From: Rutpela maculata | Lineage: Eukaryota > Arthropoda > Insecta > Coleoptera > Cerambycidae | Reading direction: 5' to 3' | Assembly: GCA_936432065.2 (NCBI GenBank) | Contig: OW386289.2 | Location: 134,404,015 to 134,468,014, forward strand | DNA length: 64,000 bases | In this document: positions 54,113 through 64,000 of the stretch, in pieces | Layout: each line of letters opens with the position of its first letter | How positions within the stretch are numbered: position 1 is the first letter of the stretch | Position numbers and translations under genes: made by a program | The notes under the pieces: model-generated | The model's database searches: none | What the model saw: the letters and a program-made list of their open reading frames with translations, nothing else | Told to the model about the DNA's origin: nothing

Positions 54113-54620
54113 ATTTGCTGCAACTCCCGGAAAACATACGCTGGGCTGGACTGAGGTCATGCTTATTGCCAGCAGCGGGAGCCACATGGCGCATGAATAG
54201 CGCGGGGTGCTTGAATGTTGTCATGTAGCCTGATGGTTTCCCGATGTGTTTCGCTAGTTGTTCGAGCAGGCATTTGCCTAGTGTTTGCATCCTGCGGAAT
54301 GATTCTCTTCTGCAATCATCTATGTTCTGTGACGAGTTGATGTTGGCTCTTATATGATTGTGTTCCATTCCATAAGTAAAGGTGTAATTTCCATCCATGC
54401 TCTGGCGATAATCTATAGGATTTACTGCTTTAGTCTTTTTGATTCGTTAGTGATTGTGTATTGTGCAGTATTTGTTCCAGCTCTAGCCATTATTTTTAGC
54501 AGTTGGTCCTTTAAAGGTGGTGGCTTGTCTAAGGGCCAGTGGTTTTTTGTATTAATTCTGTTCATTTCTTTTCTGGATATCTTTCTTGGTCGGATGTTGT
54601 GATATATTTGTTATGTTTCT
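54113..54620 (-). pseudogene. Unidentified coding-like remnant (minus strand)
   Basis: On the minus strand a frame from about 54605 reads RPRKISRKEMNRINTKNHWP, LDKPPPLKDQLLKIMARAGT, NTAQYTITNESKRLKQ, then a stop. After a shift it continues MDGNYTFTYGMEHNHIRANI, NSSQNIDDCRRESFRRMQTL, GKCLLEQLAKHIGKPSGYMT, ending at about 54111. Composition and amino-acid usage look coding, and base composition is higher in GC than the surroundings. I do not recognise the family. It could be a retroelement gag-like or structural-protein relic or part of a DNA transposon. It abuts the GC-rich foldback element. Confidence 0.4.
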
Positions 54621-55384
54621 TTTCGTTTTGGGCTCATAGTAGCTGATTTCTCCATTATAGTGGAAGACCAGACCCTCTGAATTCGACACCCTCTATACAA
54701 CTCGCGAACACCCACCTAAAAAATAGGTAATCTGATGTAAAATAACCTGCTAAACTTGATTTTTGAATTCGCCCATTGATTTGAGATTGCCAAAATGACC
54801 AAATTGGCAATTTTCTAAAAAAAATAAAAATTATGTGTTATTTTTTGTTTTTCATATAACACGTCATATATTTTTTATTTTACTTCAGAATTTTTTAATT
54901 TTTTTACATAATATTCTCTAACTATTCTTTGATATGTTGAAAGTAAAAAACTTTACCTAAAAAATAATTAGTTGGCAAAAAAAAATAACAACTTTTCTTT
55001 GACGCAAAATCTTTAAAATTTGCAGAGTAAAATGTCCGATCGAGGTATCTTTTTTATTTTTAAAGTTAAGTGCCTACTATAAACGAAGAAAATGTTCCGA
55101 ATGAACTAAATAAAATCTTTTATAAGAAGTTTTTTTTGAAATTTTGCTCCCTTATCGAAATATTCATTGATTGTTTCAGCGTCCGAACGAATGTGCGCTA
55201 CTATGAATCGGCCGCAATCGCATCTAGAGCTAAACGCAGACACGTGCCGGGTGATTATTATTTTCCAGTATCCATTTATGTTGAGTTGAAAGTGCTTTTT
55301 GTCTCAGTCCTTATATTTAGTGCGTTATAAACACATAGTTTGGCATAATAAATTATAATTACTCGGATAGGAAATCAAAGGAAA

Positions 55385-56060
55385 CAAGCTAAAAACGTAC
55401 TCTTCGCCTGTTCACTGGATTTTTATATAATTGTTATACATTCAATAGGATACTTTTCGCAGTTTATTGTAAATAATGTTACTTTTAGACATTTTTAATT
55501 TTATAGTACGATCTTAGTTGGTAAAAGACTTGGTACAAAAACTATACCAAACCCCATTTGGGTTTCGATTCCGAGTCAAAAGAACTACACCACCACCTTA
55601 CACGTAAAATAATGTAAATTTTTACATTATAAGACACGAGCTAAAATCATATTTCCACGGTTGTATATTACATTATGAAATGTATATTTGTAAAATATAT
55701 AAATATTTAGATATTAAAATGAAATATCATTTCACCAGATTTCTATTCAATTACAAAAACATAAAAATTAAAAAAAAATTTTTTCAAATTTAAATCATTA
55801 AGTAATGACATTTTTATTTATCGATCGATTTTGTTCAAATAGGGTTCTTCCTCTAACTAATACTAATTTACTGTCCAAATTTCAGTACAATCGGAATTTT
55901 CTTTCTTCAGTTATCGTGCTTACAAGAAACGTAACGGACGGACAGACAGACGGACATTTTGAAAGTTGTTCAGAATTCGTTCACTAACACAATGGTATGA
56001 AAATTTTTTGTCTGCGAGCGATATTACGGTTTTAGAAATGTACCGATAAAATGCAAAATC
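55385..56060 (-). repeat. Inverted copy of the tRNA-like-containing repeat, nested in the transposon
   Basis: This is the complement of 57209-57945: GTACTCTTCGCCTGTTCACT at its start, the GACGGACAGACAGACGGACA run near 55940, and AAATGTCATT-type flanks. Relative to the other copy it lacks most of the tRNA-like B-box segment, having lost the GGGTCCCGGGTTCG part. Confidence 0.75.
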
Positions 56061-56069
56061 CGATGACAT

Positions 56070-56482
56070 TTCTGTGGCTCTAAAACAATATTTAGAACAG
56101 AAAAATTTATTTTTATCACTAAATCCAGTTTACCATGCACAATGTAGAAGATTGTATACCCAAACTGCTTATAAAAGAAAATCAGAAATTGTAAATCCTA
56201 GTACAGAGAATACAAGTAAAAAGGGCATTTCTGCAATGTGCTATTTACAAGACAGCCTGCCAAATTAAGTCCAGAATTCCAAATGTTTTAGATTTTGGAT
56301 GGTACCTAAAGGAGGAAATCTTATTTCCAAAGATGATTTCAAAAAGCCCAAAACCCAATTTTATTGAGTTAACTCCATTTTGTAAATGTAAATTATATAA
56401 CTGTACTACAAGCTGCAAGTGTAGCAAAGCAAACGTGCAATATAACATAAGTTGTTTATGCGAAGGAAAATGTAATCTTTAG
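56070..56482 (+). pseudogene. C-terminal fragment of a transposon protein with CxC Cys-rich tail
   Basis: The frame 56074-56268 (MALKQYLEQKNLFLSLNPVY ... ISAMCYLQDSLPN) is followed after frameshifts by MVPKGGNLISKDDFKKPK. The last frame reads LTPFCKCKLYNCTTSCKCSK followed by ANVQYNISCLCEGKCNL-stop (to 56482). The spacing of Cys (CxC ... C...CxC ... C..CxC) matches the tails at 44.9-45.0 kb and 61.1 kb. The upstream part has been replaced by an inserted repeat, so most of the protein is missing. The superfamily is unnamed here. Confidence 0.65.
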
Positions 56483-57208
56483 TACCCACTTGCTGTTATA
56501 ATTAATGAAAATATATTTTTTAATGTGTATGTTTCGAGATTATCTACATAATCTTATAACATTTAATTGCAAATAGAAACTAAATAATCCGTAGACTCAC
56601 TTGCTCGCTTAAACGACACCACAGATGGGCGACGTTAATAGAAGTTATGCTTTAAATTAATGCGGACGAGTTGCGCGGCCACATTCAACAGCGTCATCTC
56701 GTTACATGAGCCGAATTTCAAAAAAATCTCTTTATAAAAAAGTTTGTTTAAAGTATATGGAACATTTTTCTCGTTTATACTATAACTCTCTCTTTAAAAA
56801 TAAAAAAGTTACCTCGATCGGGTATTTTTCAATGCAAATTTTAAAAAACCGCGACAATAGAGGGTAACTATATTTTTATTAGGCACTATATTATTAGTTA
56901 CACTATATTCTTTACCGTCAGCCTGTCCAAGAATATTGGAGGGATAATGCGTAAAATATTGGTCTAAATCGGAATTAAAATAAAAAAGATATGATGTGTT
57001 ATTTGCAAAACAAAAATTAACACATAATTTTAAAATTTTTCAAAAAATTTGCGAATTGACCGATTTGGCAATCTCAAATTAACGGGCGAACTCAAAAATC
57101 AAATCCAGAAGGTCATTTTACATAATATCATCTGTTTTTTAGGTGGGTGTTCGCGAGTTGTATAGACTACTTTTAAAATGCTTCCTACAGATTGGCTGCT
57201 CTCCGACT

Positions 57209-57945
57209 ATTATTATACTCTTCGTAAAAACGAAGAGTATATTGTATTTGATCGGCACATTTCTAAAATCGTAAATCTCGCTCGTAGAGAAAAAAATTTA
57301 ATATCATTGTGTTAGTGAACGAATTCTGAACAACTTTCAAAATGTCCATCTGTCCGTCCGTCCGTCACGTTTCTTGTAAGCACGATAACTCAAGAAAGAA
57401 AAATCCGATTGTACTGAAATTTGGACAGTAAATTAGTGTTAGCTAGAGGAAGAATCCTATTGTTTTTGAACAAAATCGATCGGTAAATAAAAATGTTATT
57501 AATGATTTAAATTTGAAAAACATTTTTTTTGATTTTTATTTTTTTGTAATTGAATAGAAATCTGGTGAAATGATATTTCATTTTAATATCTAAATATTTA
57601 TATATTTTACAAATATACATTTCATAATGTAATATGCAGCCGTGAAAATATGATTTTAGCTCGTGTCTTATAATGTAAAAATTTACATTTTTTTACGTGT
57701 AAGGTGGTGGTGTAGTTCTTACGCTTTTGACTCGGAATCCAAGGGTCCCGGGTTCGAAACCCAAATGGGGTATGGTATAGTTTTTTTTATTTTTACTTTA
57801 TTTTACACTGAGTATTTTACCAACTAAGTTCGTGCTATAAAATTAAAAATGTCTAAAACTAACATTATTTACAAAAAACTGCGAAGAGTATCCTATAGAA
57901 TGTGTAACAGTTATATAAAAAGTTCAGTGAACAGGCGAAGAGTAC
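57209..57945 (+). repeat. Dispersed repeat with tRNA-like segment, complete copy
   Basis: It starts with a small hairpin (ATACTCTTCG-TAAAAA-CGAAGAGTAT), contains a (GTCC)n-like run CTGTCCGTCCGTCCGTCACG near 57350, and ends GAACAGGCGAAGAGTACGT. The same repeat lies inverted at 55385-56060, inside the neighbouring transposon. A tRNA-like box region lies at 57705-57770. Confidence 0.75.
57705..57788 (+). other. tRNA-like polymerase III promoter region
   Basis: TGGTGTAGTTC (A-box-like) and GGTTCGAAACC (a perfect B box, 57751-57761) are spaced as in tRNA genes. A seven-base CTCGGAA loop sits between imperfect anticodon-stem arms, and a T run follows at 57781-57788. The T stem closes with only three pairs and the acceptor stem does not close, so it is a tRNA-derived relic rather than a tRNA gene. 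Confidence 0.5.
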
Positions 57946-58320
57946 GTTTTTAGCTTGTTAACATTTTCCTTGCTGCAATCTTTATTTTTAAGATCATTAG
58001 TGTTCAGATGTCTTAATCGACATTAGTTTTAGGCATATAATGTTGTAGCGATCAGTTTCATAAATATTAACGAGAGCTCTCTTTAAGGAAAGTAAACTGT
58101 ATGGTATAGCTGGCTTTAAACTCTCTTTAAAACCTGTTGTGTTCCATAAAGCAAATCTTCCGTTAGATAAAAATGCGCGATGTGGGTGCTTTTTGATACC
58201 ATTTCACCATAACCTCGTCCTCACCTAACATTTCCCATCTGTTGATTATTTGTGGTCTCATTTTCTTGTTGCTTGTTGTCCAGTTATTAAACGTTTGACT
58301 TTCTGTAAGTACGTTTAAAA
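57946..58320. other. Intergenic
   Basis: Contains the segment 58050-58102 that resembles 53078-53130. No gene was seen. Confidence 0.35.
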
Positions 58321-58470
58321 ATGTCGGCTAGTGATGAATTGAAAGGAGCAAAAGAAATTGTTCAACATTCTCGAAAGAAGATAAAACTAAAGTACTGAAT
58401 GGCATCTATTCCAAGAGAAATGTGATCGAAATCACAGAGACAGATAAAATTAGAAATGTTTAAAACTGGG
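58321..58470 (+). pseudogene. Short unidentified protein remnant
   Basis: ATG in good context opens MSASDELKGAKEIVQHSRKK. After a one-base shift near 58398 the frame continues VLNGIYSKRNVIEITETDKI RNV, then stop. The low complexity and short length prevent identification. It may be the start of a transposase-like helix-turn-helix protein. Confidence 0.25.
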
Positions 58471-59008
58471 TATTGTTAGTTGAAATACATACAAAAAAGT
58501 CTATATATCATAAACACTGTTGACTCATTTTATTTTTATATTTTGGCTCTCTTTAAAACCATGAAAATCTTATGATGATGAACTTTGCTTTATATCACGA
58601 AAAGGACCAAATTCGAGAATTTACTATAACAAAAGCTTTTTCGTAACGTCTCATTTAAACACTGATTAAGAAACGTGTTTTCCAAGTTTATAGGGCCTTT
58701 TGAGATCATGGAACTGATTGTAAGACGACGCTACATTAAAGCAGAAACTGTTAAACATTGAGATAGATATGAAAAATTACATATTTAAAAAAGTGACAAA
58801 TTCTATCAAATTCCAATGCCGTCCAGCCTAAGGCTACTTTTCTACTCAACAATAGTTACATGCATACCATAAGAAACTGCCATGTTGGAGGGTGCAACAC
58901 ACCATCCATAGACCGGTTTGAAATAAAAAAAAAAAATGTATGCGGAGAGTGTTGCAATCTTTGATAAGATTATATAAGGAGAAAAATACTACAAACACAT
59001 AGTATATT
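58471..59008. other. Intergenic, nothing recognised
   Basis: AT-rich sequence with no supportable feature. Confidence 0.4.
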
Positions 59009-59043
59009 GACGAGCGTTTAGTCAATCAAGCTGGCATCATCGG
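59009..59043 (-). ncRNA. Degenerate hammerhead-like motif
   Basis: The minus strand reads CCGATGA, then T, GCCAGC..., TTGATTGAC, TAAAC, GCTCGTC. Compared with a hammerhead (CUGAUGA, stem II, GAAAC, stem III, GUC) the first core U is C and the G of GAAA is T. Order and spacing match the motifs at 13.1, 14.5 and 22.1 kb. It is probably a decayed Penelope-type terminal repeat. Confidence 0.4.
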
Positions 59044-60852
59044 GAGATGATTGATTTAATTTCAAAAACCTGTGTACAGTACCCTACGAATTGTTAATAT
59101 AATTATAAAAAAAAACTTCAATAGCCGATGAAGAGTATAATGTTTGTATTTAATTTATTTTTTAATACTTTGTATAAATTCTCTTGAACTTTTAATTGGG
59201 ATTATTTCAGTTATATTGATAACAACAGACAAGTAACTACGCCGAAGCTGTTATGATTAATTATATTATGCTTTAACTAAATTCTGTACACATACAACAA
59301 TATTGATTAACTGATTTGGGAATTACTAAAGCGAATAAATTTGGTGTTAAATGAACCTAACTATTTGTCACAGCATATATCAAATAACGGTAATTAATTT
59401 GATACCTGAAATTTTAGGCGTTACACCTCCCTCTTAAATTGCCGCCACCCACGAATGATCACATTACCTATGTTTCTAAGTAACAGCAAATAATGAGGGT
59501 ATTATGTCTTATTATATGCCTTTGATTTACTCAAATAGGAGTATTATAAGCGGACAAAAAGTTTTAATAATTAAAATTATCGTAAAAAGGTAACTGCACA
59601 GAAATCCGTTTCATAACCCGCTGAACTCAAATGTAGATAATGATAATAACGCATTTATTTTTTACTAACAAATTTAAAAATTTTACAAATGTATAAAAAA
59701 CCTATCGTGATTATTTCACTCATTGACATGATAACAAATGCAGGGCCATTTTCTGAGATCGTTGATCCAATCAAATAATAATAATAGTATTTATTTACAT
59801 TAATTTGCATAGTACATATGCATATATTAATTAGATAACAGTGTAAACAAATATTGAGAATAGGGCAGACTATAATAGTTACTAAAAGTAGGTGTCCGAG
59901 ACTTCCTTAAGTTTTTGAAAAAACTTGACTGTAGGTCTCGAATTTCTAAGGAGTAATATATTTTTTTAACACTATTGCTATATTAAATGTAATAAAATCC
60001 TAAAATAATAAGAAAATCAAATAATAATAGATAACTAAAGTGATACTTGAATATTATACAATACTTAAACATGTATATACATTATACGTACACATATTTT
60101 ATGAAGGGAAGAATATGCAAAAAGAATGTAAATATGTATAAAGAAAAAACAACGATTCTGACAAATGTATATTTAGCACTATCGAAGGAAAATGTAAAAA
60201 GAAGCAAAGCGGATCTAATAATGAGCTTTCATAAAAGCGTAGGTTTATTTTCAATTAACCACTGGCGATGTTTTATTTTTGAGGATTTTTTATGTACTAT
60301 TTACTTTAATTCGGTTGGTAGAATAAGTGCGGGAGTTTTGAAACTTTCGACATTTGTAGATTTCGATACCCTGAATGAAATAAGAAAAAATGCAAAATGT
60401 GATCTCAGCCGCCGGCGCCGCCATATTGAATAAATGGCGCACAAAAACAATTTCTTTGAAATATCTCGCTTCGGTACCCATACGGCAAAAAATGTTCTTA
60501 TAAAAATAACAGACCATTAGATTTTCTGCAAAATATGTTCTATACATTTTTTCGTTAAACTGAATAGTTTCGGTGCAGCAGCCGATCGAAGTCAAGCATT
60601 CTTGACAAAATTATGATTTTTTGTAATTTCTCAATTTAGTGCGACTTTTATGAAGGAGTATTTTTGTGTTGAGACAAAATCTGTTTTCATACCTAAAAAT
60701 TTTCAAATATAGTTGATTTTACATGTCTGCTAGCTCAATGTTCAATACTCATTTCCACACCACCTTGAGTATATGGTTTTTTTTACGTGGTTGTCCCGTA
60801 TATGCCTAATCGACAATTAGCCTGCTTTTTGAGGCTTTTTAGGTGCTTGATG
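59044..60852. other. Intergenic, nothing firm
   Basis: AT-rich sequence. The 128-codon frame at 60047-60433 has no recognisable domain and unusual composition, so I do not call it a gene. Confidence 0.4.
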
Positions 60853-61189
60853 TCGAAGGTATAGGTTCGGTGGAGTCTTCAACAATACTTTCTTCGGAAA
60901 TTGCTTCCGTTGCGCTGTCCACTGATTCTACCTATTGATTGTTCTCCATGCTTGCGTAAAATGTTTCGACTGGAGAGTCAATTTCCTCGTCGTCATGAAG
61001 CTCGTCGACTGTTGCTGGTGCATTGTCGCAGCTTTGTCCATTACAAAATTTGCAAATTACAGAACATTTTAACTCTGCCTTTCTACAACCACATACTTCA
61101 CTGCACCCTTTCTTGCATTTACAGGAAAGAAATTTAAGTAGCTTTTCAGAAGCAGGATCTTTCAGCTTTGCTCTGTTTCGCGATATCAA
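60853..61189 (-). pseudogene. C-terminus of a transposon protein with CxC Cys-rich tail
   Basis: The minus strand reads ISRNRAKLKDPASEKLLKFL followed by SCKCKKGCSEVCGCRKAELK and CSVICKFCNGQSC, a well-preserved CxC-type Cys-rich tail. It continues with an acidic end (ELHDDEEIDSPVE), an in-frame stop at 60932, and further acidic residues (VESVDSATEAISEESIVEDS) to a second stop at about 60853. Sequence upstream of 61189 switches to a different repeat, so only the C-terminus survives. The Cys spacing parallels the tails at 45.0 and 56.4 kb. The Cys tail may be a zinc-binding, DNA-contacting module, which is inference. Confidence 0.65.
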
Positions 61190-61800
61190 AAATACGAGTG
61201 CCCTTTAAATCATCGATCATCCCCGTTTTCACTCCTTAAATAGGTGAAAATCGAAATTTTGTCTTACTCGTGTCTAGTAGATTCCAATAAAGAGTATTTC
61301 TGCCAAATTTCACGCTTCTATGTCTAACCGTTTCCGAAAAGCTTAAAAACTTCTGCCTTCCGGATCACCCTTTCTGGGGTCTCTATTTGAAAACCGTCGA
61401 ATACGTATCTTCTTATTTCCTCAGAAGAGTCCATCGCTCGAATAATCACGTTTCTGACTTACGCGATTTCAAAAATATAGGTCCGCTTTAAACCATCTAC
61501 CACCCGCGGTTTCACCTTTCAAAAAGTGAAATTCGAAATTTCGTCTTACATCTAATACTACCTAATAGATTTCAACAAACAATATTTCTGCCAAATTTCA
61601 CGCATCTAGGTCTAACCGCTTCTGAAAAAGCCTAAAATTTCAACCTCCCTTTTCATCCCCTTTTGAATTTCGAAAAATCCCTTTTTAGTGATTACGTACG
61701 TCATTCGAGGAACCTCTATACAAAACTCGAAGTTTCTAGACCCAGCAGTTTGAGCTGTGCGTCGATAGATCAGTCAGTCAGGGTATTCTTTTGTATATAT
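61170..61800 (+). repeat. Internally duplicated repeat (period ~283 bp)
   Basis: TTTCGCGATATCAAAAATAC (about 61176) and TTACGCGATTTCAAAAATAT (about 61459) begin two related segments. Both contain TATTTCTGCCAAATTTCACG followed by CTAGGTCTAACCG-like text. The unit ends with GATCAGTCAGTCAGGGTATT and TATATATATAGATA. No coding content. It looks like the end region of a dispersed DNA element. Confidence 0.65.
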
Positions 61801-63704
61801 ATAGATACTGTCATACTGTTTAATAAATTTGTTAAGTGATTCTATTTACCTGGATAACCTGTAAGTACTAAACTTTTACTGATCAAACAAGAGCCTCCGG
61901 TTATGAAATCTAATCTTCTGATCTACTACTAATAATATGATGGTTATTTTCCACATCTATCCAGTCTAAATATTTAGTGTAGTGCTAAGTTTGTTCGTAA
62001 TTAACTTTTTTTTTTTCGATTTTAACAGTAGGCCCGAGGGGTTGGCATCAACTGGTCTCCGTTTTATGCATTTTTGAAATGCTAGGATATGCAAAAGGAC
62101 ATGTCCCCTTGTAAATTTTATTTATGGTATCTTTCTTGTTTCCTAGTTAAGTAACTATGAGTAAATTGCCTATTATTTATGTAATGTTGAATGTAAAATA
62201 GTTTAATTAATAATCTCTTTTATATGATAATTAATATGTTGTTGGCCAACTGAACGTTTTTATTTACAAATTATATTTTGTTGTGAATGTACGATGATTT
62301 TCTTTTTGTTTATATTACGAAAGCATTAAATGTTTGCCCACCACTTGAGGTTCAGCTCATGCTCTAATGCTCTTGTTTGTGTATTGATGTTAATTAATTC
62401 ATTATAGTGAATTAAATTAGATTCTTTATCTTATTTATCTAGCTCTAAACAAAAGTAATTAATAATAAACTATTAAAATTAAATGTAAGTAGAAATCAAA
62501 ATCGTTAACTATAACTACAGAGCTTTAACTTCATTTTTAAACTTCTTAAATTAGAAACATAGATTTAATAGGTTAATAATGATCCACAAATGATTACTAT
62601 TTCGGGAAATCAAAACGATGCATTGCACAATATATATTCAATAATAAGGCTAATTTAACCTTTCAGAGAGTACGCTCTGCTTAATTAAACAGCTTTGACT
62701 TAATTTTGAATCTTCTCAATGTCGGTAAATATATTTAATTTAATAATAACAATTCTTTTATCATTTTCACTATCGCACATTCTAGAAATATGATCGACCT
62801 CCCCCCTAACTGTATTTTCATTAATATCTTATGAAGTCGGCGTGGCTACTGATTATGGACGTATAATATGTTTACGGGTAAATGTACTAGAGCTTCCTCT
62901 GTCTTTTCGCGCCATGTGATTGACCCAATCGTGCACGAGTAACTTTTTGCAGTAAAGACTCCATATTATTATATCTACGGTTCCAATATGTTCTTTTGTT
63001 ACTTAGTTGTCATAAAAACAGCCACTTAGCACATTATGTTTAAAATATTGTGAGTTCTACGTAGCTAATACATACATGGTATTAGTATTTGAAAGCAGTA
63101 TATTAAAACTACACAAAATTGGTATCATTGTAGACAATTAAAAACTAATGCACTCAAATTCGATACAAAGTTTATATCTTGTTTGTAATATTGGTGCGAT
63201 ACCTCCAAACTAAAACAACAATGGATTAAAAATGCCATCACAAATAGTAAAACGATTTTCCACACTTAGTCATAACTATTTGGTGTTGCTCAAAAGCATC
63301 AGTATAATTTTAGAATAGTCGAAAAGCGCGAAGCCTTACATATACGAAGTAGTTAGGGAAGTTACATCCATCAATAGCTACATGGTTGTGCCAGTTGTTT
63401 CGGGCCAATATACGTAATTGCTTTTATGTAATTTGACAAACATACAGCATTTGTAATAATCTTAAAACTGACAAAAATTGATGATCTTTTGTACAAATCG
63501 TGAACTGATAAATTAATCATGATTATCTTTAAACCAGGCATTGCTAATTTTTACAATTTAAGAAACTTTAATAAAAACTCAAAATATTGAAACGATAAAT
63601 CAGATAAACTTCCCCTTTTGGTCAAAGATTAAAACTATAAAAATATTTCTTACATGACATACCTACCACAAAAATGAAAACTTTAGTTTCGTAGGTAGGT
63701 ATAA
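61801..63704. other. Intergenic, nothing recognised
   Basis: AT-rich sequence with no supportable gene or paired repeat. Confidence 0.45.
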
Positions 63705-63990
63705 TAGTCCCTTGAGGTAAAGCTGTTGCCCCAAAAGTTCTGCGACCGCACCGCAAGATATTTTCTCCCCTGTTTTCGAGGACAGGGAAAACGATGGTGA
63801 CAATATTTTCCGACCTACCCTCCAACCACTACCCCTAAATCGAAAAAAATCACCGGGGGTAAGTTGGAAAATATTGTCACCATCGTGTTCCCCGCCCTCG
63901 AAAACGGGGGTAGGGGGAATATCTTGCGGTGCGGTCGCAGAACCTTTGGGGCTTTTTACCTTTTTCTTTCTGTTTTACCTCAAGGGACTA
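63705..63990. mobile_element. GC-rich foldback element (~286 bp)
   Basis: TAGTCCCTTGAGGTAAA at the left is mirrored by TTTACCTCAAGGGACTA-like sequence at the right. The arms share GTTCTGCGACCGCACCGCAA, GTTTTCGAGG and GATGGTGACAATATTTTCC in opposite orientation around a centre near 63845. Small insertions (near 63965) separate the right end from its arm. The open frame at 63622-63825 follows from the arm sequence and is not a gene. Confidence 0.82.
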
Positions 63991-64000
63991 TAAAGTCATT

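Larger units (their letters stand above)
54693..57165. mobile_element. 2.5-kb DNA transposon with ~370-bp terminal inverted repeats
   Basis: CTATACAACTCGCGAACACC at the left is mirrored at the right by GGTGTTCGCGAGTTGTATAG (within one base). The arms pair over about 54693-55060 and 56790-57165, through GCGAATTGACCGATTTGGCA-like and CGATCGGGTA-like blocks. Inside are one copy of another repeat (55385-56060) and a degraded gene ending in a CxC tail (56070-56482). The architecture parallels 43435-45547, although the end sequences differ. Confidence 0.82.

Noticed and set aside
57705..57770. Functional tRNA-Pro gene
   Set aside because: The B box is perfect, but the T stem has only three pairs and the acceptor stem does not close; the second copy has lost part of it.
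60047..60433. 128-codon open frame on the plus strand
   Set aside because: No recognisable domain, skewed composition and no conserved context; best explained by chance in AT-rich DNA.

Overview
This window looks like a repeat-dominated, non-genic stretch of a large, AT-rich arthropod (most likely insect) nuclear genome. I see no intact host gene, no convincing tRNA or rRNA gene, no CRISPR and no bacterial operon. Nearly every recognisable protein trace is a decayed transposable-element protein: DUF4817-type Tc/mariner-like transposase (6.1, 7 and 40 kb), Penelope-like reverse transcriptase with GIY-YIG nuclease (13-14.5 kb), non-LTR retrotransposon fragments (19, 22.5 and 41-42.8 kb), Crypton tyrosine recombinase (30 and 31.5 kb), a P-element THAP exon (32.3 kb), Ty3/Gypsy integrase (46.4 kb) and three proteins ending in a Cys-rich CxC tail (44-45, 56 and 61 kb). 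The combination of DUF4817 transposase, Crypton, P-like THAP and 'ACAGGGTGT' MITEs is what points to an insect. The species cannot be named from the sequence alone.

The layout is dominated by palindromic (foldback) elements, several with further elements nested inside. Their approximate spans are 2.0-3.4, 5.4-6.5, 11.5-12.9, 16.5-17.9, 26.3-26.8, 31.9-34.5, 43.4-45.5, 52.1-52.4, 53.2-54.1, 54.7-57.2 and 63.7-64.0 kb. Several nestings can be read exactly. A 745-bp element with near-perfect terminal inverted repeats and a 4-bp target duplication sits inside another repeat (9351-10095). A P-like element with a 7-bp duplication sits inside one arm of a palindrome whose other arm preserves the empty site (31949-33233). 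A 193-bp hAT MITE with an 8-bp near-duplication sits inside a LINE 3' end (41309-41501).

The most unusual object lies at 48435-50601. It is a 2.17-kb insert bounded by a perfect 13-bp direct repeat and made of almost identical 805-bp tandem units. Its last segment is inverted. Each complete unit encodes, on the minus strand, a hammerhead-ribozyme fold with every conserved core base and three closed stems. No protein-coding capacity is visible in it. The architecture (ribozyme-bearing tandem monomers, a target-site duplication and an inverted 5' end) fits a non-autonomous, retrozyme-like retroelement inserted by target-primed reverse transcription with twin priming. Degenerate hammerhead-like motifs also occur in the Penelope-like terminal repeats (13.1 and 14.5 kb), at 22.0-22.1 kb and at 59.0 kb, so the window also holds possible helpers and relatives.

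Between these elements lie stretches of AT-rich sequence in which I see no gene. They are listed so that coverage is explicit. All identifications were made by reading translations and inverted or direct repeats by eye. No alignment, folding or database search was run.
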